A stretch of DNA of 12,053 nt from Planctomycetota bacterium (GTDB taxonomy: Bacteria > Planctomycetota > Phycisphaerae > WQYP01). The notes under the pieces were generated by a model, which worked only from the letters and a program-made list of their open reading frames with translations, had not been told where the DNA came from and ran no database searches. The stretch is from assembly GCA_021828935.1 (NCBI GenBank), contig JAJZCU010000022.1:1-12053 (forward strand), written 5' to 3'. Each line of letters begins with the position of its first letter. The first letter of the stretch is position 1. Positions 1 through 6,302 of the stretch are shown one piece after another. A program made the translations under genes and the position numbers.

Positions 1-1
1 C

Positions 2-1384
2 GGAAACGTTCTTACCACCGTCTCCGCCAGCAACTACCGCGGCGATCTGGTTTCGTTCTTAGGCAGCGGCAACCACGGGTTCTCCGTGGCAGGCAACTTC
101 GCATCCAGCGTCGTGGACGTTTATATCCTTGATAACCCCAGCAATGTTCCGATCCTCCTGTATTCCAACAATAAACCGCCCTTTGGCCACGTTGACAGCC
201 TCACGCTGACCAATATCTCCGGATGGGCCTATGCCCCCAGTGCCGGCAGCGGACCAGCCGACGTGCGCGTCGATGTGGGCGGATTTACCGGGATTCCACA
301 GGCCGCCACCAATTACCGGCCAGACCTAACCCCGGTCGTGGGCTCTCCGAACCACGGGTTTAGCATTCCACTGGGCGCCGGCAGCAGCCCGCTTGGTCCG
401 GGCGTGCATACCGTCAGCGTGTATGCGTTTAACCCGAATGCCTCGATCTCCAGTTCAAACTTCACCTTGTTGGATAGCACCACCCTGAACAACCCGGCGC
501 CCATTGGCCACGTTGATTCAGTGACCAACAATCAGATCGTCGGCTGGGCCTATGACCCCAACGCCGGCGCCGCGCCGATCGTGGTCGACGCCCGCGTGAA
601 CGGCGTGCCGGTGGGCATCACGCAGGCCAATGTCAACCGCCCAGACCTGCAAAGCGGTCTGGGCAGTTCGAATCATGGCTTCGTGATCAACCTGCCGCGA
701 ACCCTCGTCGGACCGAACACGGTCACCGTTTACGCTTATGACAACCCGTCCAACATCATCGTGCCCATCGGCACGGTTACCATCAATAACCCCGCCCCGG
801 TGGGCGTACTGGAAGCTGCCAACGCCAACAGCATCAGCGGCTGGGCATACGACGCTACCGCCGGTACCGGACCGGTCACGGTGCAGTTAGCCATTGATGG
901 CGCAGCACGGGTCAGTGTCGTCGCCAATGGATACCGTCCCGATCTGGTTTCGAGCCTCGGCAGCCCCAACCATGGTTTTAGCGTAACCACCCCCACCCTG
1001 GGCTACGGCGAACACTCAGTTGTGGCCTATGCCGTCAACCCGTTTGATAACTCCCTGACGGAAATCGGATCGACCACCTTTGTTGTGCCCGCGCCAGTCG
1101 GCCATGTTGACGTGATCAGCGCCTCAAGCGTGTCCGGTTGGGCCTTTGACAGCTCCGCCGGAAATTCGCCCATTGATGTGCAGGTGAATATTGACGGCGT
1201 GTCGGGTACGCCTTTCCTGGCTAACCTCAACCGCCCTGACCTGCAGTCTGCCTTGGGCAGTTCCGATCACGGCTTCAGCATGACGCTGAACCTTTCGCCC
1301 GGTCAGCACACCATTGATGTATTTGCCATAGGGCCTACCAATGGCGAATACACCTTCCTGGGCGGCGGCACGGTTACCGCCTAA
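2..1384 (+). CDS. Secreted/surface repeat protein, 3' part (5' end outside window)
   Basis: The frame is open from the first bases, so this is the C-terminal ~460 residues of a longer protein. It consists of one partial and four full repeats of about 95-107 residues. Each full repeat has the order G-H-V-D near its start, GWAYD or GWAFD, an Asp/Ala/Gly-Pro stretch, then (N/Y)RPDL, LGS.(N/D)HGFS, and a closing G.(H/N)(T/S)V.V(Y/F)A strand. Known: similar GWA.D ... RPD ... HGF modules occur as beta-sandwich repeats in secreted bacterial proteins, often beside cell-wall or sugar-active domains. Inferred: an exported stalk, adhesin or accessory region; the functional head, if any, lies upstream of the window. 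The first partial unit has RGDL where the others have RPDL. The protein ends directly after the last repeat with GGGTVTA, with no visible sorting signal, transmembrane helix or PEP-CTERM tail. An ATG at 86 is internal and not the start. The function is unknown; the coding call is firm. Confidence 0.88.
   Translation, partial: GNVLTTVSASNYRGDLVSFLGSGNHGFSVAGNFASSVVDVYILDNPSNVPILLYSNNKPPFGHVDSLTLTNISGWAYAPSAGSGPADVRVDVGGFTGIPQAATNYRPDLTPVVGSPNHGFSIPLGAGSSPLGPGVHTVSVYAFNPNASISSSNFTLLDSTTLNNPAPIGHVDSVTNNQIVGWAYDPNAGAAPIVVDARVNGVPVGITQANVNRPDLQSGLGSSNHGFVINLPRTLVGPNTVTVYAYDNPSNIIVPIGTVTINNPAPVGVLEAANANSISGWAYDATAGTGPVTVQLAIDGAARVSVVANGYRPDLVSSLGSPNHGFSVTTPTLGYGEHSVVAYAVNPFDNSLTEIGSTTFVVPAPVGHVDVISASSVSGWAFDSSAGNSPIDVQVNIDGVSGTPFLANLNRPDLQSALGSSDHGFSMTLNLSPGQHTIDVFAIGPTNGEYTFLGGGTVTA
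185..1381 (+). repeat. Four tandem protein-level repeats of about 100 codons
   Basis: Units begin at the Gly codon of G-H-V-D (G-V-L-E in the third) at 185, 506, 803 and 1100, giving periods of 321, 297 and 297 bases. The first unit is about ten codons longer. Conservation is clear in protein (GWAYD, RPDL, LGS.NHGF) but less so in DNA, so the duplications are not recent. A fifth unit is cut by the window start. Confidence 0.85.
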
Positions 1385-1412
1385 ACGGTTTCGATAAACT
1401 CTGTGACTTCAG

Positions 1413-1446
1413 AAGGACGGCGCGTCACGGCGGCGTCCTTTTTTTT
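1413..1446 (+). terminator. Intrinsic terminator of the repeat-protein gene
   Basis: A perfect 7-bp stem AAGGACG / CGTCCTT (1413-1419 with 1434-1440) closes a 14-base GC-rich loop that can pair further. It runs straight into eight T (1439-1446). It lies about 30 bases after the stop at 1384. Confidence 0.8.
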
Positions 1447-1532
1447 CGCCTTCGTTCCCGGGCAGAAACGCGACGGCCATGCTCAACACTGCGCAGCCGC
1501 TGCTTTATGCATGGGCAGCGACATTGCCATCC

Positions 1533-1547
1533 GCGCAATTATTGCGC
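1533..1547. promoter_or_regulatory. Perfect operator-like dyad GCGCAAT-T-ATTGCGC
   Basis: The 15-base palindrome has 7-bp arms and a single central base. That is too tight for an RNA hairpin but typical of a dimeric repressor site. It lies about 50 bases upstream of the best -10 candidates for the small gene at 1704. It overlaps the second of two TGCGCAGCCG copies (1490-1499 and 1543-1552). No regulator is identified. Confidence 0.35.
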
Positions 1548-1597
1548 AGCCGTTGTCTGCTCCCGCGCATTAACGCAGAGTCAAGGCCAAAATAAGT

Positions 1598-1610
1598 TAA
1601 AATAGATAAT
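1598..1610 (+). promoter_or_regulatory. Possible -10 region for the small gene at 1704
   Basis: An AT-rich island in GC-rich DNA contains TAAAAT (1598-1603) and GATAAT (1605-1610), each five of six to TATAAT. No convincing -35 box is seen at the right spacing. Support is the position between a terminator and an RBS-bearing ORF. Confidence 0.3.
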
Positions 1611-1692
1611 TTCTGAACTTTTGCTTGCCTCGTCATGCGCCGATAACTATCATGAGTTTAGTTGATCGTCCAACCATCTTTTCTCTCGGCAC

Positions 1693-1698
1693 GGAGGT
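1693..1698 (+). promoter_or_regulatory. Shine-Dalgarno GGAGGT fixing the start at 1704
   Basis: GGAGGT lies five bases before ATG 1704. It selects this ATG over the in-frame upstream TTG at 1662. It is the strongest ribosome binding site in the window. Confidence 0.7.
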
Positions 1699-1703
1699 GC
1701 ATC

Positions 1704-1943
1704 ATGACCGTGGTTCAAAACTCCATTCATGCTGGCTTGCAGGAACGCATTACCGGCCCCACAGATGAAGTGCGATTAAGCTCGCGGGTTGGCGGCGCAC
1801 GCGGCGCTGTGCAGGGCAACCTGCCGGAGATTCATGTGGAATCAATTCAGCCGTGGCGGCGCACCGCCCAGCGTTTCACCGCCCCACGAACCCCGGTTGC
1901 CGCGGCGCAGAACGATTGCCCGCCCGAGATCTATCTGGGCTGA
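1704..1943 (+). CDS. Small protein of unknown function (79 aa)
   Basis: I do not recognise this protein. It begins MTVVQNSIHAGLQERI and ends NDCPPEIYLG. It has no transmembrane helix or signal peptide, one Cys near the C-terminus, and an Arg/Pro/Ala-rich second half. Evidence for a real gene is contextual: a strong Shine-Dalgarno at ideal spacing, an AT-rich promoter-like patch upstream, and a hairpin terminator 37 bases after the stop, so it looks like a self-contained monocistronic unit. An overlapping longer frame (1789 onward) is only the accidental upstream extension of the next gene. Possible roles include a small regulatory or stress protein, but nothing in the sequence shows this. Confidence 0.6.
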   Translation: MTVVQNSIHAGLQERITGPTDEVRLSSRVGGARGAVQGNLPEIHVESIQPWRRTAQRFTAPRTPVAAAQNDCPPEIYLG

Positions 1944-1980
1944 ACCCTTTTCCGTTATCATCAAACGCAGCAATGTCATG

Positions 1981-2015
1981 CGGCGCCGGCTCCCTGCCGA
2001 CGCCGTTGTTTTTTT
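1981..2015 (+). terminator. Strong hairpin and T-run terminator after the small gene
   Basis: A 10-bp stem with one C/A mismatch (1981-1990 with 1996-2005) and a five-base loop TCCCT is followed by TTGTTTTTTT. It ends only 16 bases before the ATG at 2032. It therefore either isolates the upstream gene or acts as a leader attenuator for the pterin-synthase gene. Confidence 0.75.
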
Positions 2016-2027
2016 GGCGTTTTTTTT
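2000..2027 (+). terminator. Second, overlapping hairpin with T8
   Basis: ACGCC (2000-2004) can pair with GGCGT (2016-2020) across an 11-base T-rich loop, followed by a T run (2020-2027). It shares bases 2000-2005 with the hairpin at 1981-2005, so the two cannot form together. The 5-bp stem is much weaker than the first. Confidence 0.4.
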
Positions 2028-2031
2028 ATTT

Positions 2032-2925
2032 ATGAATCATGACATCCCGGAATCAACGCAGACACGCCCGTCCGCGCCGCGCACGGCGGCGCGCCAATGC
2101 GCCCCGACGCCGCGCCTGGAACTGGAACGTTCCGTGCGTTTTGGCCTGCATGAACCGTCGCCAACGGCCATTTCTGCCAACAGTTTCGCGGCCAACCCCA
2201 TTCTGTCGGGCCTGGTTCCATTTGTTGATTTTGCGGTGCGCATCCGCGGGGCCGTGGACGAATCCACTGGTATGTTAATAAACATTCGGGCCATTGACCA
2301 GGCCGTCCGCGCCGTGGCCGCCCCGCAACTTCTTGCCTATTACCACCGGCAACGCGGCGCCGGGGCCACCCCTGAAACCAGCCCCGCGGGCCTCCTGCCG
2401 GGCTTAGCCCGCGATCTGGCGCGTGATTTTAATCCCCATGAAATCGTTCAACTGACCCTTTCATTAAGCCCTTATCTGCGCCTCCAATCACGGCCCAGGG
2501 AGTTGCCCATGGTCTGCATCGTGCAAAGTTTTGAATTCTCCGCGGCCCATCGGCTGTACAGCCCGGCGCTTTCAGACGCGCAAAATGCCGCGGTATTCGG
2601 CAAATGCACCAATCCCAACGGCCACGGCCACAATTACCAACTGGACGTTGCCGTGTCAGGGCCGCCCGACGCCGTCACCGGAGTGGTCATTCCGATTCAC
2701 GCGTTGCAGGAAATTGTGAACCGCGAGATCATTTCCGCCTACGACCACAAACATCTGAATCTTGACTGCCCCGACTTCGCGGAATTAAACCCCACGGTTG
2801 AAAACATCGCCCGGGTAATTTTTAACAAATTACAACACGCCTTCCCCCCGCCGATCACGCTGGCATCCGTGCGCGTTTGGGAAACCCCCAAAACCTGGTG
2901 CCAGTGTTCGGCCGCAGAATTATAA
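2032..2925 (+). CDS. Tandem 6-pyruvoyl-tetrahydropterin synthase / QueD-family protein
   Basis: 297 aa. The C-terminal domain (from about residue 160) is a complete PTPS fold: FSAAHR, FGKCTNPNGHGHNY, YDHKHLNLD, NPTVENIA and VWET. By family knowledge H173, H198 and H200 are the zinc ligands, C192, D238 and H239 the catalytic triad, and E284 binds the pterin. The FGKC.NPNGHGHNY form resembles eukaryotic-type PTPS (dihydroneopterin triphosphate to 6-pyruvoyl-tetrahydropterin) more than short QueD; a 6-carboxytetrahydropterin (queuosine) role is not excluded. The N-terminal ~150 residues look like a degenerate second copy: VRF near the start, VDFAVRIRGAVDESTG matching the strand after the HGH motif, then an INIRAIDQAV helix, but no zinc histidines or catalytic Cys. 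It is probably structural. ATG 2032 was chosen because upstream codons pass through the terminator hairpins. No Shine-Dalgarno is visible. It converges on the next gene with 37 bases between stops. Confidence 0.85.
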   Translation: MNHDIPESTQTRPSAPRTAARQCAPTPRLELERSVRFGLHEPSPTAISANSFAANPILSGLVPFVDFAVRIRGAVDESTGMLINIRAIDQAVRAVAAPQLLAYYHRQRGAGATPETSPAGLLPGLARDLARDFNPHEIVQLTLSLSPYLRLQSRPRELPMVCIVQSFEFSAAHRLYSPALSDAQNAAVFGKCTNPNGHGHNYQLDVAVSGPPDAVTGVVIPIHALQEIVNREIISAYDHKHLNLDCPDFAELNPTVENIARVIFNKLQHAFPPPITLASVRVWETPKTWCQCSAAEL

Positions 2926-2962
2926 CGATCAATATCCGGCGTCAGCCCCGGCGATTTACCTT

Positions 2963-4504
2963 TCAGGCCCCCGCCACTGGCGCGGGCAGTTCCAGTGGTC
3001 CGGACCCGCGGCGGGAAAGGTATTGGCTCTGGAACGTCAGCACCGCCACATACAAGTAACCAAACATGAAAATACCCATAAATGGAATGCACAATAACGC
3101 ACGGTCGGTGTCAATCGAAAGCACAATGCAGACCGCCAGGTAAAGCCCCAGCGCCAATTCCACATAGGGCAGCAACGTAAACTTTTGCCGGAAGCTGCCC
3201 GAGCGCTTTTTCCAATCCCCCGCTTTGCGCGCCCCCAGGCCGTACTTGGGCGTCCGCACAAATTCCCCACCGCGCCGGAACAGGCCCTCCAACGCCGCCA
3301 CCACGTTGGTCAGACTAATGCCCATGCCCAGCGCCATGAGCAGTGGCACCATGGCGATCTTGCGCACCCAGTTTTCGCCCACTTCACGTTGTGAAACAAT
3401 ATAAAATGTGCCCGCGGAGCAGGTTAAAATCGCAAACAATCCCATCACCAAAACCCACATCACCGGCGATTGCGGCGTGAGCAGGTTCGATCGAAATGAA
3501 AAGGTGGGGAACAAAAGCAACGATAACAATACCGCCGGCAGATAGACAATGGCCGAAGACAGGTGAAACAAGGCCTCAAGCTTCACGCGCAGTGGATTGT
3601 CGGACCGCAGAATCCCCGGCAACAACTTCCGTGCGGTTTGCACCGTGCCCTTCGTCCAACGAAATTGCTGCTGTTTGAACGCGGCAATTTCCGGCGGCAA
3701 TTCAGCCGGGCAAACCAGATCTGGCACGAAAATCATTTTCCAGCCGGCCAATTGGGCCCGGTACGAAAGGTCCATGTCTTCCGTAAGCGTGTCATGTTGC
3801 CAGCCCCCGGCCTCGGAAATGGCCTGCTTGCGCCAGATACCGGCCGTGCCATTAAAATTGATGAACCGTCCGCTGCGGTTGCGCGCGGTGTGTTCAATCA
3901 TGAAGTGACCGTCAAGAAAAATGGCCTGGCAGCGCGTCAGCCACGAATCATGCCGATTCAAATGGCCCCAGCGCGTTTGAACGCAGGCCACCTTGGGCGC
4001 CGAAAAATAAGGCAACGCCCGCCGCAGCATATCAGAATTGGGCACAAAATCGGCGTCAAAAATGGCAATAAACTCGCCCGTGGCGCACGCCAGCGCTTCT
4101 TCCAATGCGCCCGCCTTAAACCCCGTCCGCACGGTGCGATGCAGATAGACAATATCCACGCCCTGTGCGGCCATGCGCCGACAGACTTCCAAAGCAATCG
4201 CGCCCGACTCATCCGTGGAATCGTCGAGCACCTGAATTTGCAACAGATGCCGCGGGTAATCCATGCGGCAGGCCGCTTCAATCACACGCTGGGCCACGAA
4301 CTGTTCATTGTACATGGGCAATTGGATGGTGACGCGCGGCAGCGCCGCGGGCATTTCCGGCGGCACAGTGACCTTCCGAAAATGCTTGTAATACAAAAAG
4401 ACTTGGAAGTAACGGTGGATGCTGAAGACCATCAGTATGGACATGGTCAGCAGGTAAGACGTTACCAAGCCGATTTGCAGCCAGGAATGCGTTTCAGACG
4501 GCAT
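2963..4504 (-). CDS. Membrane glycosyltransferase family 2, cellulose-synthase-like
   Basis: 513 aa. An N-terminal transmembrane helix (about 9-29) precedes a GT-A catalytic domain (about 55-300). The processive GT2 signature is complete: V-L-DD-S with D94/D95, FDAD with D150 and D152, TED at 241-243 (E242-D243, catalytic base region), and the QQQFRW acceptor/product motif at 278-283. About five helices follow (313-333, 348-370, 384-405, 444-465, 470-491), and the cytosolic F.RTPKYG element is at 415-422. This layout matches plant CslA/CslC-like and bacterial beta-glycan synthases, which polymerise nucleotide-sugars and move the chain across the membrane. The product (glucan, mannan or other) cannot be told from sequence. 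There is no PilZ domain and no adjacent bcs-type partner. The ATG at 4504 begins just before the first helix; no clear Shine-Dalgarno is seen. It is transcribed alone, out of the large intergenic space. Confidence 0.88.
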   Translation of the reverse strand: MPSETHSWLQIGLVTSYLLTMSILMVFSIHRYFQVFLYYKHFRKVTVPPEMPAALPRVTIQLPMYNEQFVAQRVIEAACRMDYPRHLLQIQVLDDSTDESGAIALEVCRRMAAQGVDIVYLHRTVRTGFKAGALEEALACATGEFIAIFDADFVPNSDMLRRALPYFSAPKVACVQTRWGHLNRHDSWLTRCQAIFLDGHFMIEHTARNRSGRFINFNGTAGIWRKQAISEAGGWQHDTLTEDMDLSYRAQLAGWKMIFVPDLVCPAELPPEIAAFKQQQFRWTKGTVQTARKLLPGILRSDNPLRVKLEALFHLSSAIVYLPAVLLSLLLFPTFSFRSNLLTPQSPVMWVLVMGLFAILTCSAGTFYIVSQREVGENWVRKIAMVPLLMALGMGISLTNVVAALEGLFRRGGEFVRTPKYGLGARKAGDWKKRSGSFRQKFTLLPYVELALGLYLAVCIVLSIDTDRALLCIPFMGIFMFGYLYVAVLTFQSQYLSRRGSGPLELPAPVAGA

Positions 4505-4719
4505 GTGTTTGGCGCAACCCCCGGCGGCACACTAAACTGGATTCCAGACCTGTCCCGAAGGTCACGCGCGTACGTTCCAATCATTCAGCGGCTAAAGGAC
4601 TAAGTGTAAGCGTACCGGGAAGGCATTGCAATCAGTTTCTGTCTGACGGTCTGGCGGGACGGGTGCTTTAGACGGTGGGCCTTGCGGGAATTTTTTACCG
4701 GCTGAACCCGACTGTAGGG

Positions 4720-4739
4720 GGCCGCCGGCGCGGGCGGCC
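4720..4739. repeat. Perfect GC-rich inverted repeat
   Basis: GGCCGCC (4720-4726) and GGCGGCC (4733-4739) form a 7-bp stem with a six-base loop. There is no T run on either side, so it is not an obvious intrinsic terminator. It lies about 215 bases upstream of the minus-strand glycosyltransferase start. Confidence 0.45.
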
Positions 4740-4867
4740 AACAGATATCGCCATCGATTGGAAATTTTTGAGGCCGTTGGGGTTCGTATACACATGACGT
4801 TTCGGCCCCGGCCGCCGATGTGCCGATGGGCGTTTGGGTGTGCGCCGCACCGCGTGAACAATCTTCT

Positions 4868-4892
4868 AGCCCCATCCATTCATGGTGGGGCT
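4868..4892. repeat. Stable hairpin with TTCA tetraloop
   Basis: AGCCCCA and CCA (4868-4874, 4876-4878) pair with TGG and TGGGGCT (4883-4892), giving ten pairs with a single bulged T at 4875 and the loop TTCA. There is no T run on either strand. It could be part of a structured leader or small RNA, or a REP-like unit. Confidence 0.5.
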
Positions 4893-4983
4893 TGATTCCA
4901 CGTTTCACATGCCGTCGTCCTGTGCGCGATTTCGCCGCCACCGGGCAAATCGTTCCCGCAGTTTCGGGATGGGGGATACGCCG

Positions 4984-5002
4984 CCCCGTGTTTGAAACGG
5001 GG
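4984..5002. repeat. CCCCGT / ACGGGG hairpin beside the inverted-repeat element
   Basis: A 6-bp GC-rich stem with a seven-base loop lies four bases before the left terminal repeat at 5006. It could be a terminator-like or boundary structure; no T run follows. Confidence 0.35.
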
Positions 5003-5005
5003 GGC

Positions 5006-5240
5006 TATTGAGCGTCAGGTAGATAATGTCGCTTTTTTGTTCACCAAGTCAGCTCGGAACAATTAAGAAACCACCGGATCCGCTACCCATCGCGTGCTAT
5101 CGCGGCCAGCCCGGTGCCCGTCTGGGTGGCGTTTTACGGCTATTCCCCATTTGTATGCCAACATTTCCTGCAATCCATGCGGCCTCGTTGCTTATTTTAG
5201 GCGATACTTTTTGACGACATTATCTACCTGAATGTCAATA
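5006..5240. mobile_element. MITE-like element with 26-bp terminal inverted repeats
   Basis: The left end (5006-5031) and right end (5215-5240) are inverted copies: a perfect 17-bp core TCAGGTAGATAATGTCG, a 3-base mismatch, and a perfect outer TATTGA/TCAATA, 23 of 26 in total. The 183-base interior has no credible ORF. Long inverted ends around a short non-coding interior fit a miniature inverted-repeat element or an insertion sequence that has lost its transposase. No target-site duplication is evident at the flanks, so insertion is inferred. Alternatives are a paired regulator site or a long-range stem. Confidence 0.5.
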
Positions 5241-5334
5241 ATTTCGCGCTGTGTCTTCCGGGGGCGGAGACGGGCATCACGCGCCGGCGTTTGCGTGCAG
5301 CGCCCAACCCGCTGGCCGCCCGCGCCGCGGTCGT

Positions 5335-5364
5335 TTGACGCCTGACCATTGATTCAACTAGCAT
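5335..5364 (+). promoter_or_regulatory. Sigma70-type promoter for the phosphoesterase-yidC operon
   Basis: TTGACG (5335-5340, five of six to TTGACA), an 18-base spacer, and TAGCAT (5359-5364, four of six) would start transcription near 5371, about 40 bases before ATG 5412. The in-frame TTG at 5349 falls inside this promoter, which argues for the later start. Confidence 0.45.
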
Positions 5365-5411
5365 GGCGGGTCTGTTTTGGTCACGCATACTGCTTGTTTT
5401 TGGGTAACCCC

Positions 5412-6278
5412 ATGGCCTTGGGCTCCGCGCTAAATCATGAATCAGAGGATACCGCATCCCCGCGCGCCACGCCGCCCGAGAATGCCGCGGCCTCCAGCTC
5501 GGACATCCCGACCAGCCAAGTCGCAGCTCCATTGGCCATTATCTCCGATATTCATTCTAATTTTGAGGCCTTAACCGCGGTTCTGGCCGAAATCGACCGC
5601 CGCAATATCACCCGCATCGCCTGCCTGGGGGATGTGATTGGCTACGGCCCCAACCCGCTGGAATGCATGGACCTGGTGCTGCAACGGTGCGAATTTTCCT
5701 TGATGGGAAATCACGACTTCGCCATTTTCTATGAACCGCACAACTTCAACACCGCCGCGGAAAACGCCGCGTTTTGGACCCGGTCGCAGTTTGAAAACGA
5801 CCCGGAGACCGAACGCCGCAATCAGCGCTGGCGCCACTTGGGCGTGATGCAGACGCGCATTGCGCGCGACCGTTTCATCGCGGTGCATGCCTCGCCCCGC
5901 CGGCCGATTAACGAATATATCTTCCCGGATGACACGTACAGTGCGCCGGGCAAAATCGCCGCCATTTTTGAACGCGTGCCGCATTTGTGTTTTGTCGGCC
6001 ACACCCATGTGCCGGGCGTGTTCGTGACGGACCCTGATTTTTACTCGCCCGATGAACTGGCCGGGCGGTATGGTTTGACCAGCGCCAAGGCCATTGTGAA
6101 TGTGGGCAGCGTGGGGCAGCCGCGCGACCGCGACCCGCGGGCCAGCTTTGGCATACTGCATGCGGACAGCGTGGAATTTGTGCGCGTGCCATATGACGTG
6201 CAAACCACGGTTGAGAAAGTGCAGGCCATTGATGCATTGGATAATTTTTTGGGCTTGCGTCTGCTGGAAGGCAGATAG
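5412..6278 (+). CDS. Calcineurin-like metallophosphoesterase
   Basis: 288 aa from ATG 5412. All five metal-site blocks of the family are present in order: D-I-H (D46, H48), GD with D74 in LGDVIGYGP, GNHD at 99-102, H-A-S-P in the middle, and GHTH at 196-199, so a dinuclear metal centre and phosphoesterase activity are expected. The overall form resembles the YfcE/MJ0936-like phosphodiesterases; the natural substrate is unknown. The first ~40 residues are Ser/Ala/Pro-rich and probably disordered, with no signal peptide, so it is probably cytosolic. An upstream in-frame TTG (5349) would overlap the promoter candidate and is disfavoured. The stop lies only 24 bases before yidC, so the two are probably co-transcribed. 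Confidence 0.85.
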   Translation: MALGSALNHESEDTASPRATPPENAAASSSDIPTSQVAAPLAIISDIHSNFEALTAVLAEIDRRNITRIACLGDVIGYGPNPLECMDLVLQRCEFSLMGNHDFAIFYEPHNFNTAAENAAFWTRSQFENDPETERRNQRWRHLGVMQTRIARDRFIAVHASPRRPINEYIFPDDTYSAPGKIAAIFERVPHLCFVGHTHVPGVFVTDPDFYSPDELAGRYGLTSAKAIVNVGSVGQPRDRDPRASFGILHADSVEFVRVPYDVQTTVEKVQAIDALDNFLGLRLLEGR

Positions 6279-6302
6279 CGCCGTTTCCCCCCTGAGGAAT
6301 GA

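Larger units (their letters stand above)
4505..5005. other. Non-coding space between divergent genes, with three hairpins
   Basis: About 500 bases before the inverted-repeat element at 5006 carry no convincing gene. The longest frame (minus strand, 4875 or 4941 down to 4600) has no ribosome binding site and no wobble-base GC enrichment. The space should contain the glycosyltransferase promoter, which I could not place. It holds hairpins at 4720-4739, 4868-4892 and 4984-5002. Confidence 0.5.

Noticed and set aside
1789..2031. Upstream in-frame extension of the pterin-synthase ORF, including a hydrophobic stretch resembling a signal peptide
   Set aside because: It starts at TTG without a ribosome site, overlaps the small gene, and its VVFLAFFLF segment is just the translation of the terminator T runs.
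1944..2031. PreQ1 riboswitch before the QueD-like gene
   Set aside because: I looked for the short preQ1-I stem-loop with its A-rich tail and C-rich loop and did not see it; only the terminator-like hairpins are present.
2926..2962. Bidirectional terminator between the convergent stops
   Set aside because: Only a 4-bp CCGG pairing with no T run on either strand.
3563..4603. 346-codon open frame on the + strand
   Set aside because: It is antisense to the glycosyltransferase, whose catalytic motifs are all on the minus strand; the antisense product is Arg/His/Pro-rich and resembles no family.
4600..4941. 113-codon minus-strand frame (or from ATG 4875) upstream of the glycosyltransferase
   Set aside because: GTG start or an ATG inside a hairpin, no Shine-Dalgarno, and roughly average GC at third codon positions. 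The composition is not absurd, so it is doubtful rather than impossible.
5349..5411. TTG start giving a 21-residue N-terminal extension of the phosphoesterase
   Set aside because: It lies between the -35 and -10 of the promoter candidate, and ATG 5412 gives a sensible start.
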